Part shown: piece after piece, positions 44,243 to 52,703 of the stretch | Layout: each line of letters opens with the position of its first letter | Position numbering within the stretch: the stretch's first letter is position 1 | Assembly (NCBI RefSeq): GCF_017313105.1 | Contig: NZ_JAFLND010000004.1 | Location: 1 to 64,000, forward strand | Direction of reading: 5' to 3' | From: [Muricauda] lutisoli (nom. illeg.) | Lineage (GTDB): Bacteria; Bacteroidota; Bacteroidia; Flavobacteriales; Flavobacteriaceae | DNA length: 64,000 nt | Notes under the pieces: generated by a model | Database searches by the model: none | The model's input: the letters and a program-made list of their open reading frames with translations, nothing else | Told to the model about the DNA's origin: nothing | Made by a program: the position numbers and the translations under genes

Positions 44243-45455
44243 CCACGTTTGCTTTAAATGCTTGTATTTTTTGATTCAGATTCTTTAGTTCGGTTTCGGT
44301 CACGTATTGTTTTTCCCTTAGTTTGGAGATGGTACCCATCAATGTCTTCACGTCTTTTAAATCGGTATTGCTCCGCATGGACAGATTTCTCAAAAACGTT
44401 TCGTCTTCCAAATTTTGGGTGGAGATATGTAGTTTAGACCTTAGATATTCCAAAAAGTAATCAATTTTATGTTTGGTGATCAAGTGTAGTTCTCCTTTTT
44501 CGAAATACATGTCCGCTATGGTCCGTGTAAAGGCCAATGTTTGGTTCTTTACGGGCTGTACCACCGGAATGGCACGTTGTTTTCTTTTTCCTTCAAAAAT
44601 GATGTAGATAAGCGCCCCGATCAGCACAAGATAGTAGGCCCATTTAAATTCTTTGGTGTTTAAAAAGAGATACATGGGAGAGGTATAAAAGGATTTCCCT
44701 GATTTATGGAAGTTGTCCATGTAAATCTGTTTATCGGTATCCAAATAAGATAACAGCCCTGCGGTATACTCTTGATTAGTATCCTTTAGGATAAAGTAAT
44801 TGGTAAAGGCCTTTGGGAAACTGGTCAACAGGATCTCCCCGTTTCCAAAGGATTGTTTTATGGTATTGACATGTTTTTTGATGTTATCCGTACTGTCCGA
44901 CCGAGTATATACCTGGGCCAAAACGGTAGTCCGTAAGGTATCCAACTGATCAAAACCAGTGGTGTAGTAATCTTTGGTGAATTTGTAGGTGGAACTCGTC
45001 AATTTTGGATTCGAAAGTTCCAAATAAAAAAGAGGCTCCAACTGTCCATCGTTATAAACGTTGGCCTGTTCCAAATGGAGAGTATCCAGTAATTTTTGTT
45101 CAAAACGATCTGAGGCCACAAAAAGCGTATTTCCTTGGTCTACCCAATCCAATAGTACATTTAGTTCAGCCTCTCCGAAAGAGACCGTTTCGTTCACAAA
45201 AAAGTAGGTGCCCCTAATGGAGTCCGTGCGGGTCAATAATTCAAAAGGTGGCTTTTGTACCTGTTCTATTTTGTTTGGAAAATGTTTTTCCATCAAGCTG
45301 TTGAGCACGTAAGTCCCATAAGGTATTTTATGGTGCGACACATAGGAGGGGAACCAATTCACCTTTTTCGGCTTGTTGTATTCCATGGCAAATATGGCCG
45401 CAAGGGTCAAAACGCCAATGGTCATATATATCCAACCCTTCCTAGACATCGGCAA
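44232..45455 (-). CDS. DUF4350 membrane protein
   Basis: 407 residues. An N-terminal helix (GWIYMTIGVLTLAAIFAM) is followed by a glutaminase-like extracytoplasmic domain (YVLNSLMEKHFP, GTYFFVNETVSFGEAELNVLLDWVDQGNTLFVAS), then a second helix (YYLVLIGALIYIIFEG) and a helical cytoplasmic tail. This is DUF4350, which regularly lies between DUF4129 and MoxR genes. It probably forms the membrane arm of the MoxR machine, but its task is unknown. MPMSRKG has two possible ATGs (45455 and 45449). Confidence 0.88.
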   Translation of the reverse strand: MPMSRKGWIYMTIGVLTLAAIFAMEYNKPKKVNWFPSYVSHHKIPYGTYVLNSLMEKHFPNKIEQVQKPPFELLTRTDSIRGTYFFVNETVSFGEAELNVLLDWVDQGNTLFVASDRFEQKLLDTLHLEQANVYNDGQLEPLFYLELSNPKLTSSTYKFTKDYYTTGFDQLDTLRTTVLAQVYTRSDSTDNIKKHVNTIKQSFGNGEILLTSFPKAFTNYFILKDTNQEYTAGLLSYLDTDKQIYMDNFHKSGKSFYTSPMYLFLNTKEFKWAYYLVLIGALIYIIFEGKRKQRAIPVVQPVKNQTLAFTRTIADMYFEKGELHLITKHKIDYFLEYLRSKLHISTQNLEDETFLRNLSMRSNTDLKDVKTLMGTISKLREKQYVTETELKNLNQKIQAFKANVDGK

Positions 45456-46173
45456 TTGAATTTTTTAAGGAGGTGAATACAATTTCGGCTTTCTCATAAC
45501 GTGATCGGTCGAGTTCAAATTCTCCGTACCAAACATAATCGTAGAGCAAGGTGGCCTTTCCAAATTCGTTTTTCAATACACTTTCGGAAAGTTCATCCAA
45601 ATAATCGTCATTGGTTTTCTGTTGCTGCCAATCTATCATCTCCCGTTCCGATAGTAATTGGAGGATGTAGAGGTAATAATACCGAATGGCAAGCCTGTAA
45701 TTTTGATTTGCCAGTGCATTTTTTATCAATTGCTGGATATCCTCATTTTTAATGATGTGTTCATCTTCGGATAGGGACACCACATTTGGGTTTTTCCTGT
45801 TTTTACCTATTCCCTGCATATTGGATTTTACGAAGAAGCGAATCACTAAATAAAGGAATAGGGCCAAGAGCAGATAGGGAAGAATTTGTAAAAATACGGC
45901 CAAATAACCTTCGGCATTTCCAACACCAAAGATCCATTCAAAAAAGCTCCGCAAAATATTGTAGAACCAATTGGTAATATCGGACCACCACGTGTTTTCA
46001 GGTTCTACCTCCTCATAATTGAAGGTGCTATCCTGCTTAAAGGATTCCAAGTCTTCCTCACTGAATTGGATGGGGTCGATATCTGATGTGTCATACCTTA
46101 TTAGGGAGTCGTTCTGGGCAAAAGGAATTGTCCAGGAAAAAAAAAGGTACGATAATATCAGCAATCTATGCAT
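45442..46173 (-). CDS. DUF4129 membrane protein
   Basis: 243 residues. A signal-like N-terminus (LLILSYLFFSWTIPFAQ) precedes an acidic periplasmic region, one strong helix (LAVFLQILPYLLLALFLYLVIRF), and a cytoplasmic domain with the DUF4129 signature: YRLAIRYYYLYILQLLSEREMIDWQQQKTNDDYL and YDYVWYGEFELDRSRYEKAE. The family is related to C-terminal parts of transglutaminase-like membrane proteins. Fourth gene from the operon end; overlaps DUF4350 by 14 bp. Confidence 0.85.
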   Translation of the reverse strand: MHRLLILSYLFFSWTIPFAQNDSLIRYDTSDIDPIQFSEEDLESFKQDSTFNYEEVEPENTWWSDITNWFYNILRSFFEWIFGVGNAEGYLAVFLQILPYLLLALFLYLVIRFFVKSNMQGIGKNRKNPNVVSLSEDEHIIKNEDIQQLIKNALANQNYRLAIRYYYLYILQLLSEREMIDWQQQKTNDDYLDELSESVLKNEFGKATLLYDYVWYGEFELDRSRYEKAEIVFTSLKNSIADV

Positions 46174-47064
46174 CTATTCCTCTGCTGATTTTCCGAGGCT
46201 TTCAATACGCTCAAAAGTACCCGTAAAGTTTTTCTTTTCGTTGAGGTTAAAAAAGATAAGCGCAGTGGCCACTAGTAGAATAATGTTCATCAAAAATTGT
46301 ACTAAGCTACTCAAAATGTTCAGGAAAAGATATATGGGGTCGTTGAACAAATTCATGTTTTCGGCATCCATCTCGCCCGAAAATACGCCCATCTTTATCC
46401 AAGTATATATGGCCCCCGGTAAACTAAAGGCATAAGTGGCGACCATAACAATAATGTATATGATAAAGAGTGTGGCAAAGGTGATCCACCAGTTTTCCTT
46501 GATCAAGCTAAAGCTGTACTGGTAGGAATCCATAGTGTCCTTTTTAAGAAAAACCAAAATGGCAAATGAAATTGATAAAGGCACGGCCAAATATATACCA
46601 GGTATAAGGCAAAACATGGCGCCGATAAAAACCGATAGACCTACTAAGATACCCAAACCGATCAAAGACCAGAAAGAACCGTAAACGCCTTGTCGAATTT
46701 CATCATAATCCGTGGTTCCTTTATGGTCAATATATGATTTGATATAGTAAAGTACTGTGCCCTGTGCCAATACATAAGCCGCAATTGAACTTAACATAAG
46801 CGCCAATACCGATATGACCATGATAACTGGCGATAATGCGGAGAATTGATTTCCCCCAATGGCTGTAAGGTTAAAAACATCACCTATGGTGTACATGTAA
46901 AACCCCATGGAAATCAACATTGCCAAAATATAAGGACCTACAATTTTTAAAATAGTTCCGAAAAAGGGTTTGAATTCATTGCGGATAAAGCCAAAGGAAT
47001 CGGAAAGTATTTCTCCCAATTCGCGCTGCTTTTTAAACTCTATATATTTATTGGTTGTTTGCAT
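46174..47064 (-). CDS. Polytopic membrane protein of the MoxR operon, function unknown
   Basis: 296 residues. After a soluble N-terminus with EILSDSFGFIRNEFKPFFG it has about six membrane helices, including ILAMLISMGFYMYTI, VIMVISVLALMLSSIAAYVLAQG and the Gly-rich LIGLGILVGLSVFIGAMFCLIPGIYLAVPLS. The pattern resembles DUF4013/glycerophosphoryl-diester-phosphodiesterase membrane domains, which occur near MoxR operons. It abuts DUF4129 (stop 46174, next start 46173) and overlaps the SpoIIM gene by 17 bp. Function unknown. Confidence 0.72.
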   Translation of the reverse strand: MQTTNKYIEFKKQRELGEILSDSFGFIRNEFKPFFGTILKIVGPYILAMLISMGFYMYTIGDVFNLTAIGGNQFSALSPVIMVISVLALMLSSIAAYVLAQGTVLYYIKSYIDHKGTTDYDEIRQGVYGSFWSLIGLGILVGLSVFIGAMFCLIPGIYLAVPLSISFAILVFLKKDTMDSYQYSFSLIKENWWITFATLFIIYIIVMVATYAFSLPGAIYTWIKMGVFSGEMDAENMNLFNDPIYLFLNILSSLVQFLMNIILLVATALIFFNLNEKKNFTGTFERIESLGKSAEE

Positions 47065-48019
47065 GGGCGGTTTTTCGATGGATTTGATTTGGATAAATAA
47101 TGTAATAGTATATGATCAATGACAACGATGTGAGTATGATGAAAATTGCAAGCCAATCGGGCATTTCGGTATGTCTGGTCACAAAACCTTCCAAAAACCC
47201 TGCGATGATAAAGAAAGGTACCGTGCTCACCATTATCTTAAGTCCGTTTTTAATACCCCGTTTAAAGGATTCCAATCGCGTATAAGTGCCGGGAAAAAGG
47301 ATTCCGTTGGCTAACACCAGGCCCGCACAGCCAGCGATGATGATGACTGATATTTCGGTAGTTCCATGGATCCAAATGGTGCGTGCCGATTCCCAAAGCA
47401 GTCCCTTTTCGTAAAAAAAGTATTGAAAACTTCCCAGCATGATACCGTTTTTCAGCATAATGTAGATTGTTCCGACTCCCAAAAAAATACCGAATGCAAA
47501 AGCATAAATAGCTACTTTAATATTGTTTATGGTAATGCCCAAGAACATATTGAAAGCGCCTTGTTCTTTGTAGACTGCCATGGGATCGCCCTTTTCTATG
47601 TTCTCCAAGGTCATGTTTACATAACCATTGCCCAATATGGAACGAACAAAATCACCTTCGTTGGCGGATGAAAATGCACCTACGGCCGTAAAAAAGGCAA
47701 AAACCAAAAAAGAAATGAGCAATTCTCGGTGATGTTGTTTGAACATTGTAGGGAATTCCGTTTTCCAAAAATGTACAATACGGTTTCTGGATTCCCGTTT
47801 GGTCTTATATATTTTTTGATGCGCTTGTGAGGCAAGGGTATTCAGGTAAATTTGGGTGTTGCTTCCAGGGTAAAAGGTCTTGGCGTAACCGAGGTGATCG
47901 GTAATCTCAATGTAAAGATCCGAAAGCTCATCAGGATGAAGTCGCCCTTTATTGAGCAGGGCATTTTCAAAAGCGGCCCATTTATCCTTATTTTGCCTAA
48001 CAAAAGCGGCCTCACGCAT
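47048..48019 (-). CDS. SpoIIM-family (stage II sporulation protein M-like) membrane protein
   Basis: 323 residues. A soluble charged N-terminus of ~100 residues (MREAAFVRQNKDKWAAFENALLNK) precedes about five to six helices with the family features LISFLVFAFFTAVGAFSS, FGIFLGVGTIYIMLKNGIMLG and IWIHGTTEISVIIIAGCAGLVLANGILFPG; the HGTTE region is the core of SpoIIM-like proteins. No sporulation is implied in Bacteroidota. First gene of the operon, divergent from the RDD gene, with only 35 bp between the two starts. Confidence 0.9.
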   Translation of the reverse strand: MREAAFVRQNKDKWAAFENALLNKGRLHPDELSDLYIEITDHLGYAKTFYPGSNTQIYLNTLASQAHQKIYKTKRESRNRIVHFWKTEFPTMFKQHHRELLISFLVFAFFTAVGAFSSANEGDFVRSILGNGYVNMTLENIEKGDPMAVYKEQGAFNMFLGITINNIKVAIYAFAFGIFLGVGTIYIMLKNGIMLGSFQYFFYEKGLLWESARTIWIHGTTEISVIIIAGCAGLVLANGILFPGTYTRLESFKRGIKNGLKIMVSTVPFFIIAGFLEGFVTRHTEMPDWLAIFIILTSLSLIIYYYIIYPNQIHRKTAHANNQ

Positions 48020-48054
48020 TTAATCCGGTGGTTTGTAAGTAAAGAAACTAAAAT

Positions 48055-48771
48055 ATGGAACAATTTCAAATAGAAACGGCCCAAAATATCACCATCAACC
48101 AAAACACCTCTCATTTAGGTGAACGTATGCTGGCTTATATAATAGATACCTTTATTATTGTGGTCTACACCATTTTGATTTTCGTTTTTTTAGCTTCACT
48201 TGAGGTTGATATTGACGACCAGTGGGCTTTTTATTTGATATTGTCCCTGCCCGCTTTTTTTTATTATTTGCTGTTTGAAACGTTGATGAATGGCAGGACA
48301 ATCGGAAAGGGAGCCATGAACCTTAGAGTGGTAAAACTTGATGGTTCCAAACCAAATTTCGGCAATTATTTTGTTCGATGGGCCTTACGGATCATTGATG
48401 TAAGCCTTACATCTGGAGGTGGCGCCGTACTCACTATTTTGATTCGTGGCAAGGGCCAGCGATTGGGCGACATTGCTGCAGGTACTACGGTAATCAGCGA
48501 AAAAAAACGAGTATCTTTGAGCGATACATTGCTTCGCGAATTACCGGACGATTATCAGCCGACCTTTCCACAAGTGACCGTTTTTAAGGATAAGGAAATG
48601 CAGACCATAAAAGAACTGTACGACAAGGCCAAGCGCAATGCCAATCATAATATTATTGTTTCTTTGGACAAACGTATCAAAGAGGTGTTGGGTGTGCAGA
48701 CTTCACTTCAGCCTATTGATTTTGTGGACGTCATTATCAAGGACTATAATTACTACACTCAAAAAATGTAG
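48055..48771 (+). CDS. RDD family membrane protein
   Basis: 238 residues. The RDD domain, with three helices, contains HLGERMLAYIIDTFIIVVYTIL (Arg-Asp family positions), LLFETLMNGRTIGKGAMNLRVV and NYFVRWALRIIDV, followed by GKGQRLGDIAAGTTVI. The C-terminal ~70 residues are helical and soluble. RDD proteins often neighbour SpoIIM and MoxR operons, as seen divergently here; some act as Na+/H+ antiporters. Two bp separate it from the TRIC-like gene, so both share a transcript. Confidence 0.9.
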   Translation: MEQFQIETAQNITINQNTSHLGERMLAYIIDTFIIVVYTILIFVFLASLEVDIDDQWAFYLILSLPAFFYYLLFETLMNGRTIGKGAMNLRVVKLDGSKPNFGNYFVRWALRIIDVSLTSGGGAVLTILIRGKGQRLGDIAAGTTVISEKKRVSLSDTLLRELPDDYQPTFPQVTVFKDKEMQTIKELYDKAKRNANHNIIVSLDKRIKEVLGVQTSLQPIDFVDVIIKDYNYYTQKM

Positions 48772-48773
48772 TT

Positions 48774-49388
48774 ATGCTGTATTTGACCATAGACATTTTG
48801 GGCACCATAGCCTTTGCCATTTCTGGAGTTTTGGTGGCTATGGAAAAGCGTTTGGATCTTTTCGGGGTATTTATCATTGCCTTTGTGACGGCAATTGGTG
48901 GAGGTACTTTACGTGATTTGTTGATCGGGAACACACCCGTCGGCTGGATGCAGGACCTTACCTATGTGATTACCATATTTATTTCAGTGGTTTTTGCCAT
49001 CATTTTCGTGAACAAACTCAAATACCTTCGCAAGTCGTTGTTCTTGTTCGATACCATAGGTATTGGGCTTTATACCATGGTTGGTGTGGAAAAAGGTCTG
49101 GAAGCTGAGCTCTTGCCCGTTATGTGCATTTTTTTGGGTACCATGACGGCTTGCTTTGGCGGTGTGATACGGGATATCCTGTGTAATGAGATTCCAGTCA
49201 TTTTCCGAAAGGAAATTTATGCAACAGCATGTATTTTGGGGGCACTGAGCTATTTTTTGATGATACAGTTCCCTGTAAAGGACGAATACGCCTACATAGC
49301 AGGTATATTAGTGGTAATACTCTTAAGGTTATTGGCAGTTCGTTTCAAAATAAGTTTGCCCAACATTTATAAAAAGCAAGTTCAATAA
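48774..49388 (+). CDS. TRIC-type (UPF0126/YicG) cation channel family protein
   Basis: 204 residues with about seven helices in two inverted halves. Each half bears a glycine-rich motif: AITGGGTLRDLL-like AIGGGTLRDLLIG (residues ~39-51) and TACFGGVIRDILCNEIP. These are the UPF0126 repeats, homologous to eukaryotic TRIC potassium channels. Located in the inner membrane. The N-terminal GTIAFAISGVLVAMEKRLDLFGVF is also typical. Second gene after RDD; no promoter between. Confidence 0.9.
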   Translation: MLYLTIDILGTIAFAISGVLVAMEKRLDLFGVFIIAFVTAIGGGTLRDLLIGNTPVGWMQDLTYVITIFISVVFAIIFVNKLKYLRKSLFLFDTIGIGLYTMVGVEKGLEAELLPVMCIFLGTMTACFGGVIRDILCNEIPVIFRKEIYATACILGALSYFLMIQFPVKDEYAYIAGILVVILLRLLAVRFKISLPNIYKKQVQ

Positions 49389-49529
49389 CTACTTCGCTAA
49401 CTTTTCTTCAATAGTGGTTAATTGTTGTTTAGTAAAATTAACCCTTCATTAATCATTTTTACTTTTTCATTAGTCTTGACCCTTTTGGTATAACTCTATT
49501 TTGGCCCTCGAGCAATATGTGTTAACCAA

Positions 49530-49563
49530 GCAAGGAGCATAAACAGGTAACCGGTCTCCTTGC
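49530..49563 (+). repeat. Inverted repeat before the outer-membrane barrel gene
   Basis: GCAAGGAG (49530-49537) pairs with CTCCTTGC (49556-49563) across an 18-base loop that contains GGTAACC. There is no T tract, so it is not a terminator. It ends 21 nt before the ATG at 49585, where it could act as a 5'-leader hairpin or an operator. The rest of the 49389-49584 gap is AT-rich without other features. Confidence 0.35.
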
Positions 49564-49584
49564 AAAACCAATCGAAATTCAGGT

Positions 49585-50730
49585 ATGAAAACATCACGAT
49601 CATCAATGATTCCATTTTTTGGGCTTATCTTATTTTTAGGAATCCATCAAGCCACTGCGCAGGGATGTGTCGCTATCCGACATTTTTCCTCTTGTGTGGG
49701 GAATACTTTGGAAAACAATTTATTAGGTCCGGGGGACATTCAAATAGGAAGTAATTACAGATACTTTAAATCCTTTCGCCATTTTAGGGGAACGGAAGAA
49801 GAACCGGACAGGGTATCCAATGGGTCGGAAGTAATCAACCATTCCCATTCCTGGGATTTTTTCTTGACCTATGGGATTTCGGATAGATGGTATGCCAGTA
49901 TCACTATCCCGACTGTCATCAATACGCGCTCCTCTTTATACGAACACGGTAGGGATGAACGAAACACCACGTTTTCAAGAGGCTTGGCCGATATTCGTGT
50001 GGGTGTAGGTTATTGGTTGTTTGATTTGGAAAAACACCAAAACGGAAACTTAGCTGTGGGATTGGGACTAAAGTTGCCAACGGGCAATTACAATGCCTCG
50101 GACATTTTTTACAATGTTGGGCCGGAAGGTGGACCACAAGTTAGACCTGTAGATCAAAGCATCCAGCCTGGTGATGGTGGTTTTGGGATTACGTTGGATT
50201 TTCAGTTTTACCAAAAAATCGCTGAACGCTTTTTTGCCTATGGAGGTGGTTTTTATTTGATCAATCCAAGAGAGACCAACGGTACGCGCACCTTTAGGGA
50301 AACCTTGAGCCCGATTCTACAAAATGAGGCTATTATGGCCGTTCCTGACCAGTTTTCGGTAAGAGCTGGATTCAGCCACAGTTTGAGCAATACCATTTCC
50401 GCTTCTTTGGGCGCACGCTACGAGGGAGTTCCCGTTAAAGATTTGATAGGGGGGAACCAAGGTTTTAGACGACCTGGAAATGTGCTTTCCATCGACCCGG
50501 GAATCGCTTTTATGAAGGATAACTTTTCGTTGAACCTGAACGTGCCGTTTGCAGTAAGAAGGGAACGTCCGCAAAGTGTTACCGATTTGGAAACACAACA
50601 GATGACCGGGGAGCCAAGAATGGGAGATGCAGCATTCGCCGACTATTTGATCAATGTAGGGGTGTCCTATCGATTTGCAAGAAGTAAAGTAAAAGTTGAT
50701 CCAGAACTCATGAACGAATTCAATAATTAA
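49585..50730 (+). CDS. Outer-membrane beta-barrel protein, transporter-like
   Basis: 381 residues with a signal peptide (MIPFFGLILFLGIHQATAQ). The mature protein begins QGCVAIRHFSSC with two close cysteines, then has alternating amphipathic strands with Gly and aromatics (IQIGSNYRYFKSFRHFRG, FLTYGISDRWYASITIP, ADIRVGVGYWLF, LAVGLGLKLPTGNYN) as in FadL or MetA-phenol-pathway type barrels. The terminal strand YLINVGVSYRFARS lies ~20 residues before the end, with a short charged tail. Function probably transport of hydrophobic solutes. Co-transcribed with the DoxX gene, 11 bp away. Confidence 0.75.
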   Translation: MKTSRSSMIPFFGLILFLGIHQATAQGCVAIRHFSSCVGNTLENNLLGPGDIQIGSNYRYFKSFRHFRGTEEEPDRVSNGSEVINHSHSWDFFLTYGISDRWYASITIPTVINTRSSLYEHGRDERNTTFSRGLADIRVGVGYWLFDLEKHQNGNLAVGLGLKLPTGNYNASDIFYNVGPEGGPQVRPVDQSIQPGDGGFGITLDFQFYQKIAERFFAYGGGFYLINPRETNGTRTFRETLSPILQNEAIMAVPDQFSVRAGFSHSLSNTISASLGARYEGVPVKDLIGGNQGFRRPGNVLSIDPGIAFMKDNFSLNLNVPFAVRRERPQSVTDLETQQMTGEPRMGDAAFADYLINVGVSYRFARSKVKVDPELMNEFNN

Positions 50731-50741
50731 ATATTTATAAA

Positions 50742-51233
50742 ATGGGAAAGTCTATAAAAGAGCGAATGTTGTCCATTTCCATGGGCGTAGTTTATTTTTG
50801 GTTTGGAGCACTGAAATTTGTCCCTAACCTAAGTCCGGCCGAAGATTTGGCAAAAAATACCATTCATCATCTCACTTTTGGGCTTATTCCCGATGAGGTT
50901 TCCATTATCCTACTTGCCATTTGGGAAGTAGGATTGGGATTTTTATTCGTTCTAGGGCTTTTCCGCAGGCAAGCAGTGATTCTTGCACTAATACATATGG
51001 TATGTACATTTACGCCCCTTTTGTTTTTCCCTAACGATGTTTTTGGAGAAGAACCGCTATCGTTGACTTTAGTTGGGCAATATATCATGAAAAATCTCAT
51101 AATTATAGCCGTTCTGGTTTCTATTTATGAAAGGAAAACTGCTCCAACAGGGCAGGAGGTGCCATCTGAAAATAAAAAGGAGAGCTTTCCTTACCGGTTC
51201 ATCATCGGGAAAAATCTCTTTAAAAAAGCCTAA
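50742..51233 (+). CDS. DoxX-like membrane protein
   Basis: 163 residues with four helices: SISMGVVYFWFGALKF, ISIILLAIWEVGLGFLFVLGLF, VILALIHMVCTFTPLLFF and YIMKNLIIIAVLVSIYE. The first two match DoxX (YFWFGALKFVPNLSP). Such proteins are linked to quinone-dependent oxidation of sulfide or thiols, or are subunits of unknown complexes. The C-terminal ~35 residues are polar. Second gene of a two-gene operon with the outer-membrane barrel; ends in a possible hairpin terminator. Confidence 0.8.
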   Translation: MGKSIKERMLSISMGVVYFWFGALKFVPNLSPAEDLAKNTIHHLTFGLIPDEVSIILLAIWEVGLGFLFVLGLFRRQAVILALIHMVCTFTPLLFFPNDVFGEEPLSLTLVGQYIMKNLIIIAVLVSIYERKTAPTGQEVPSENKKESFPYRFIIGKNLFKKA

Positions 51234-51262
51234 TGTCCTTTAATAATGATGGCTTTTTTAAT
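51222..51262 (+). terminator. Possible terminator of the DoxX gene
   Basis: AAAAAAGCC (51222-51230) can pair with GGCTTTTTT (51251-51259), with a 20-base loop, followed by AATTTTT. The left arm overlaps the last codons of the gene. The long loop makes this less certain. Confidence 0.5.
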
Positions 51263-51293
51263 TTTTCAAAAGGGATAAAAGTCCAGACAAAGT

Positions 51294-52022
51294 TTATAAA
51301 ACTTCAGTCTTAAGGATGTAAATATTTTGCCAAGGCCAATCTCCGTCGCCCACGGGAACATTGTTTATGGCATCCACAACGTCCATTCCTTCCACTACGC
51401 GACCAAAAGGAGTATAGGAGCCATCAAGGTGATATGAGCCAGGATCCGTTACTACGATGAAAAACTCGTAGGGAGAGGCCAACTTGTGCGGATTGTCCCT
51501 TTCACTACTGGGCATGGAAATGGTTCCCCTGTGGTGTTTGTGTCCTTTTTTAGCATCTGGGGGGAGCAGGTATCGTCCTATTTTACCCCTTTTTCTTGCG
51601 GTTTTTCGGTCATCGGAGTTTCCACCTTGAATTATAAAATCTTTTACGACCCTATGGAATTGGGTGCTGTCAAAATATTTTTGTCTCGCTAAATAAATGA
51701 AATTTGCCTTGTGATATGGGACATCATCGTACAACTGAACGGTAAAACTCCCCATTGTCGTGGTAATTTTAACCTTGTCCTTTTTAAGTTTTTTGGAATA
51801 ATCAAAAAAGAAGTCGATGGCATTTTCTTCCGTAAGTTGAAAAGGCTCTTCCTCTTCCTCCTCTTCTGCTATGGCGGTTGAATCCACTTCGGTTTCTGGT
51901 ATGGTGTCGGTGTTTGCAATATTTTCCTGAACTTTGTCTTTATCCTTTTTAGGGGATTCTCCACAGGAAACGAATAAAAGAAATAATATACTTGTAGTTA
52001 AAGCCGATTGTCTCAACAGCAT
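51294..52022 (-). CDS. Cyclophilin-type peptidyl-prolyl isomerase, lipoprotein
   Basis: 242 residues. MLLRQSALTTSILFLLFVSC is a lipoprotein signal (Cys20), followed by an acidic linker (DTIPETEVDSTAIAEEEEEEEP). The cyclophilin domain runs from about residue 85 and has FTVQLYDDVPYHKANFIYLARQKYFD, FHRVVKDFIIQGG, GTISMPSSERDNPHKLASPYEFFIV and YTPFGRVVEGMDVVDAIN. Located in the periplasm or under the outer membrane and helps fold exported proteins. Its start codon overlaps the divergent Nudix gene start by two bases, so the two share one promoter region inside each other's coding sequence. Confidence 0.92.
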   Translation of the reverse strand: MLLRQSALTTSILFLLFVSCGESPKKDKDKVQENIANTDTIPETEVDSTAIAEEEEEEEPFQLTEENAIDFFFDYSKKLKKDKVKITTTMGSFTVQLYDDVPYHKANFIYLARQKYFDSTQFHRVVKDFIIQGGNSDDRKTARKRGKIGRYLLPPDAKKGHKHHRGTISMPSSERDNPHKLASPYEFFIVVTDPGSYHLDGSYTPFGRVVEGMDVVDAINNVPVGDGDWPWQNIYILKTEVL

Positions 52023-52662
52023 GAATTTTAATGAATTTTGTGAACTAGCTTTAAAATTAAAAAATCTCCCACTACCTGGAGAAGATTCTCATCATAAAAT
52101 GTCTCCGCAACTTCGTATTCAGTGGTTAAAGAACAATAGGGTACAAGATGCAAATCCAAGAAGGGCAGGGGTAATGGCGCTTTTTTATCCTGATGTTGAG
52201 CAGGAAACCCGATTACTTTTGATCCTAAGAAAGGTGTATCAAGGTGTACACTCCAATCAAATTGGATTTCCCGGAGGTAAAGTGGAAAAAGAGGACAGGG
52301 ACTTGATGGAAACCGCTTTAAGGGAAACCCATGAAGAAGTTGGTGTGCCGCCCAAAGCGGTAGAGGTAATCAAAGAATTGAGTGAGGTTTATATACCCCC
52401 GAGCAATTTTTTAGTTCGCCCATACATTGGAATTTATCCAAATCCGAAACCTTTTACAAAGGAAGAAGGCGAGGTTGAAAGTTTGGTAGAGGTGTATCTC
52501 AGGGATTTTTTGGATGATTCCAACCATATTGAAGAAATTTTGAGTACTTCTTATGCGAAAAACATTAATGTACCCGCCTTTAAATTAAACGGTTACACTG
52601 TTTGGGGCGCCACAGCCATGATGTTGAGCGAGATCAAAGAGCTTTTGCGGCAAGTGCTTTAA
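52021..52662 (+). CDS. Nudix hydrolase of the CoA-pyrophosphatase (NudL) type
   Basis: 213 residues from ATG 52021; a longer in-frame reading would run through the lipoprotein gene and lacks family similarity. It opens with MNFNEFCELALKLKNLPLPGEDSHHKMSP, the familiar N-terminus of flavobacterial CoA pyrophosphatases. The Nudix box is IGFPGGKVEKEDRDLMETAL followed by RETHEEVGV, with the UPF0035-type LRKVYQGVHSNQ just before. Probably cleaves CoA and related diphosphates. PlsC-like gene follows at 42 bp with its own -7 box. Confidence 0.88.
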   Translation: MNFNEFCELALKLKNLPLPGEDSHHKMSPQLRIQWLKNNRVQDANPRRAGVMALFYPDVEQETRLLLILRKVYQGVHSNQIGFPGGKVEKEDRDLMETALRETHEEVGVPPKAVEVIKELSEVYIPPSNFLVRPYIGIYPNPKPFTKEEGEVESLVEVYLRDFLDDSNHIEEILSTSYAKNINVPAFKLNGYTVWGATAMMLSEIKELLRQVL

Positions 52663-52673
52663 TGGCTATTTTG

Positions 52674-52681
52674 TAAATTTG
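52674..52681 (+). promoter_or_regulatory. -7 box of the acyltransferase gene
   Basis: TAAATTTG, a full TAnnTTTG match, 22 nt before the ATG at 52704. TTTG at 52644-52647 is 26 bp upstream, slightly long for a -33 element. Confidence 0.5.
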
Positions 52682-52703
52682 TGGTCAATAATCAACACTA
52701 TAA

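Noticed and set aside
43683..44288. A 201-codon open frame opposite the MoxR gene.
   Set aside because: Fully explained by codon bias of the conserved MoxR ATPase, and the translation has no family features.
41916..48019. MoxR with a vWA-like protein considered as an anti-phage or novel defence system.
   Set aside because: The full SpoIIM-DUF4129-DUF4350-MoxR-DUF58 order is a housekeeping operon in this phylum; no nuclease or toxin gene is present.
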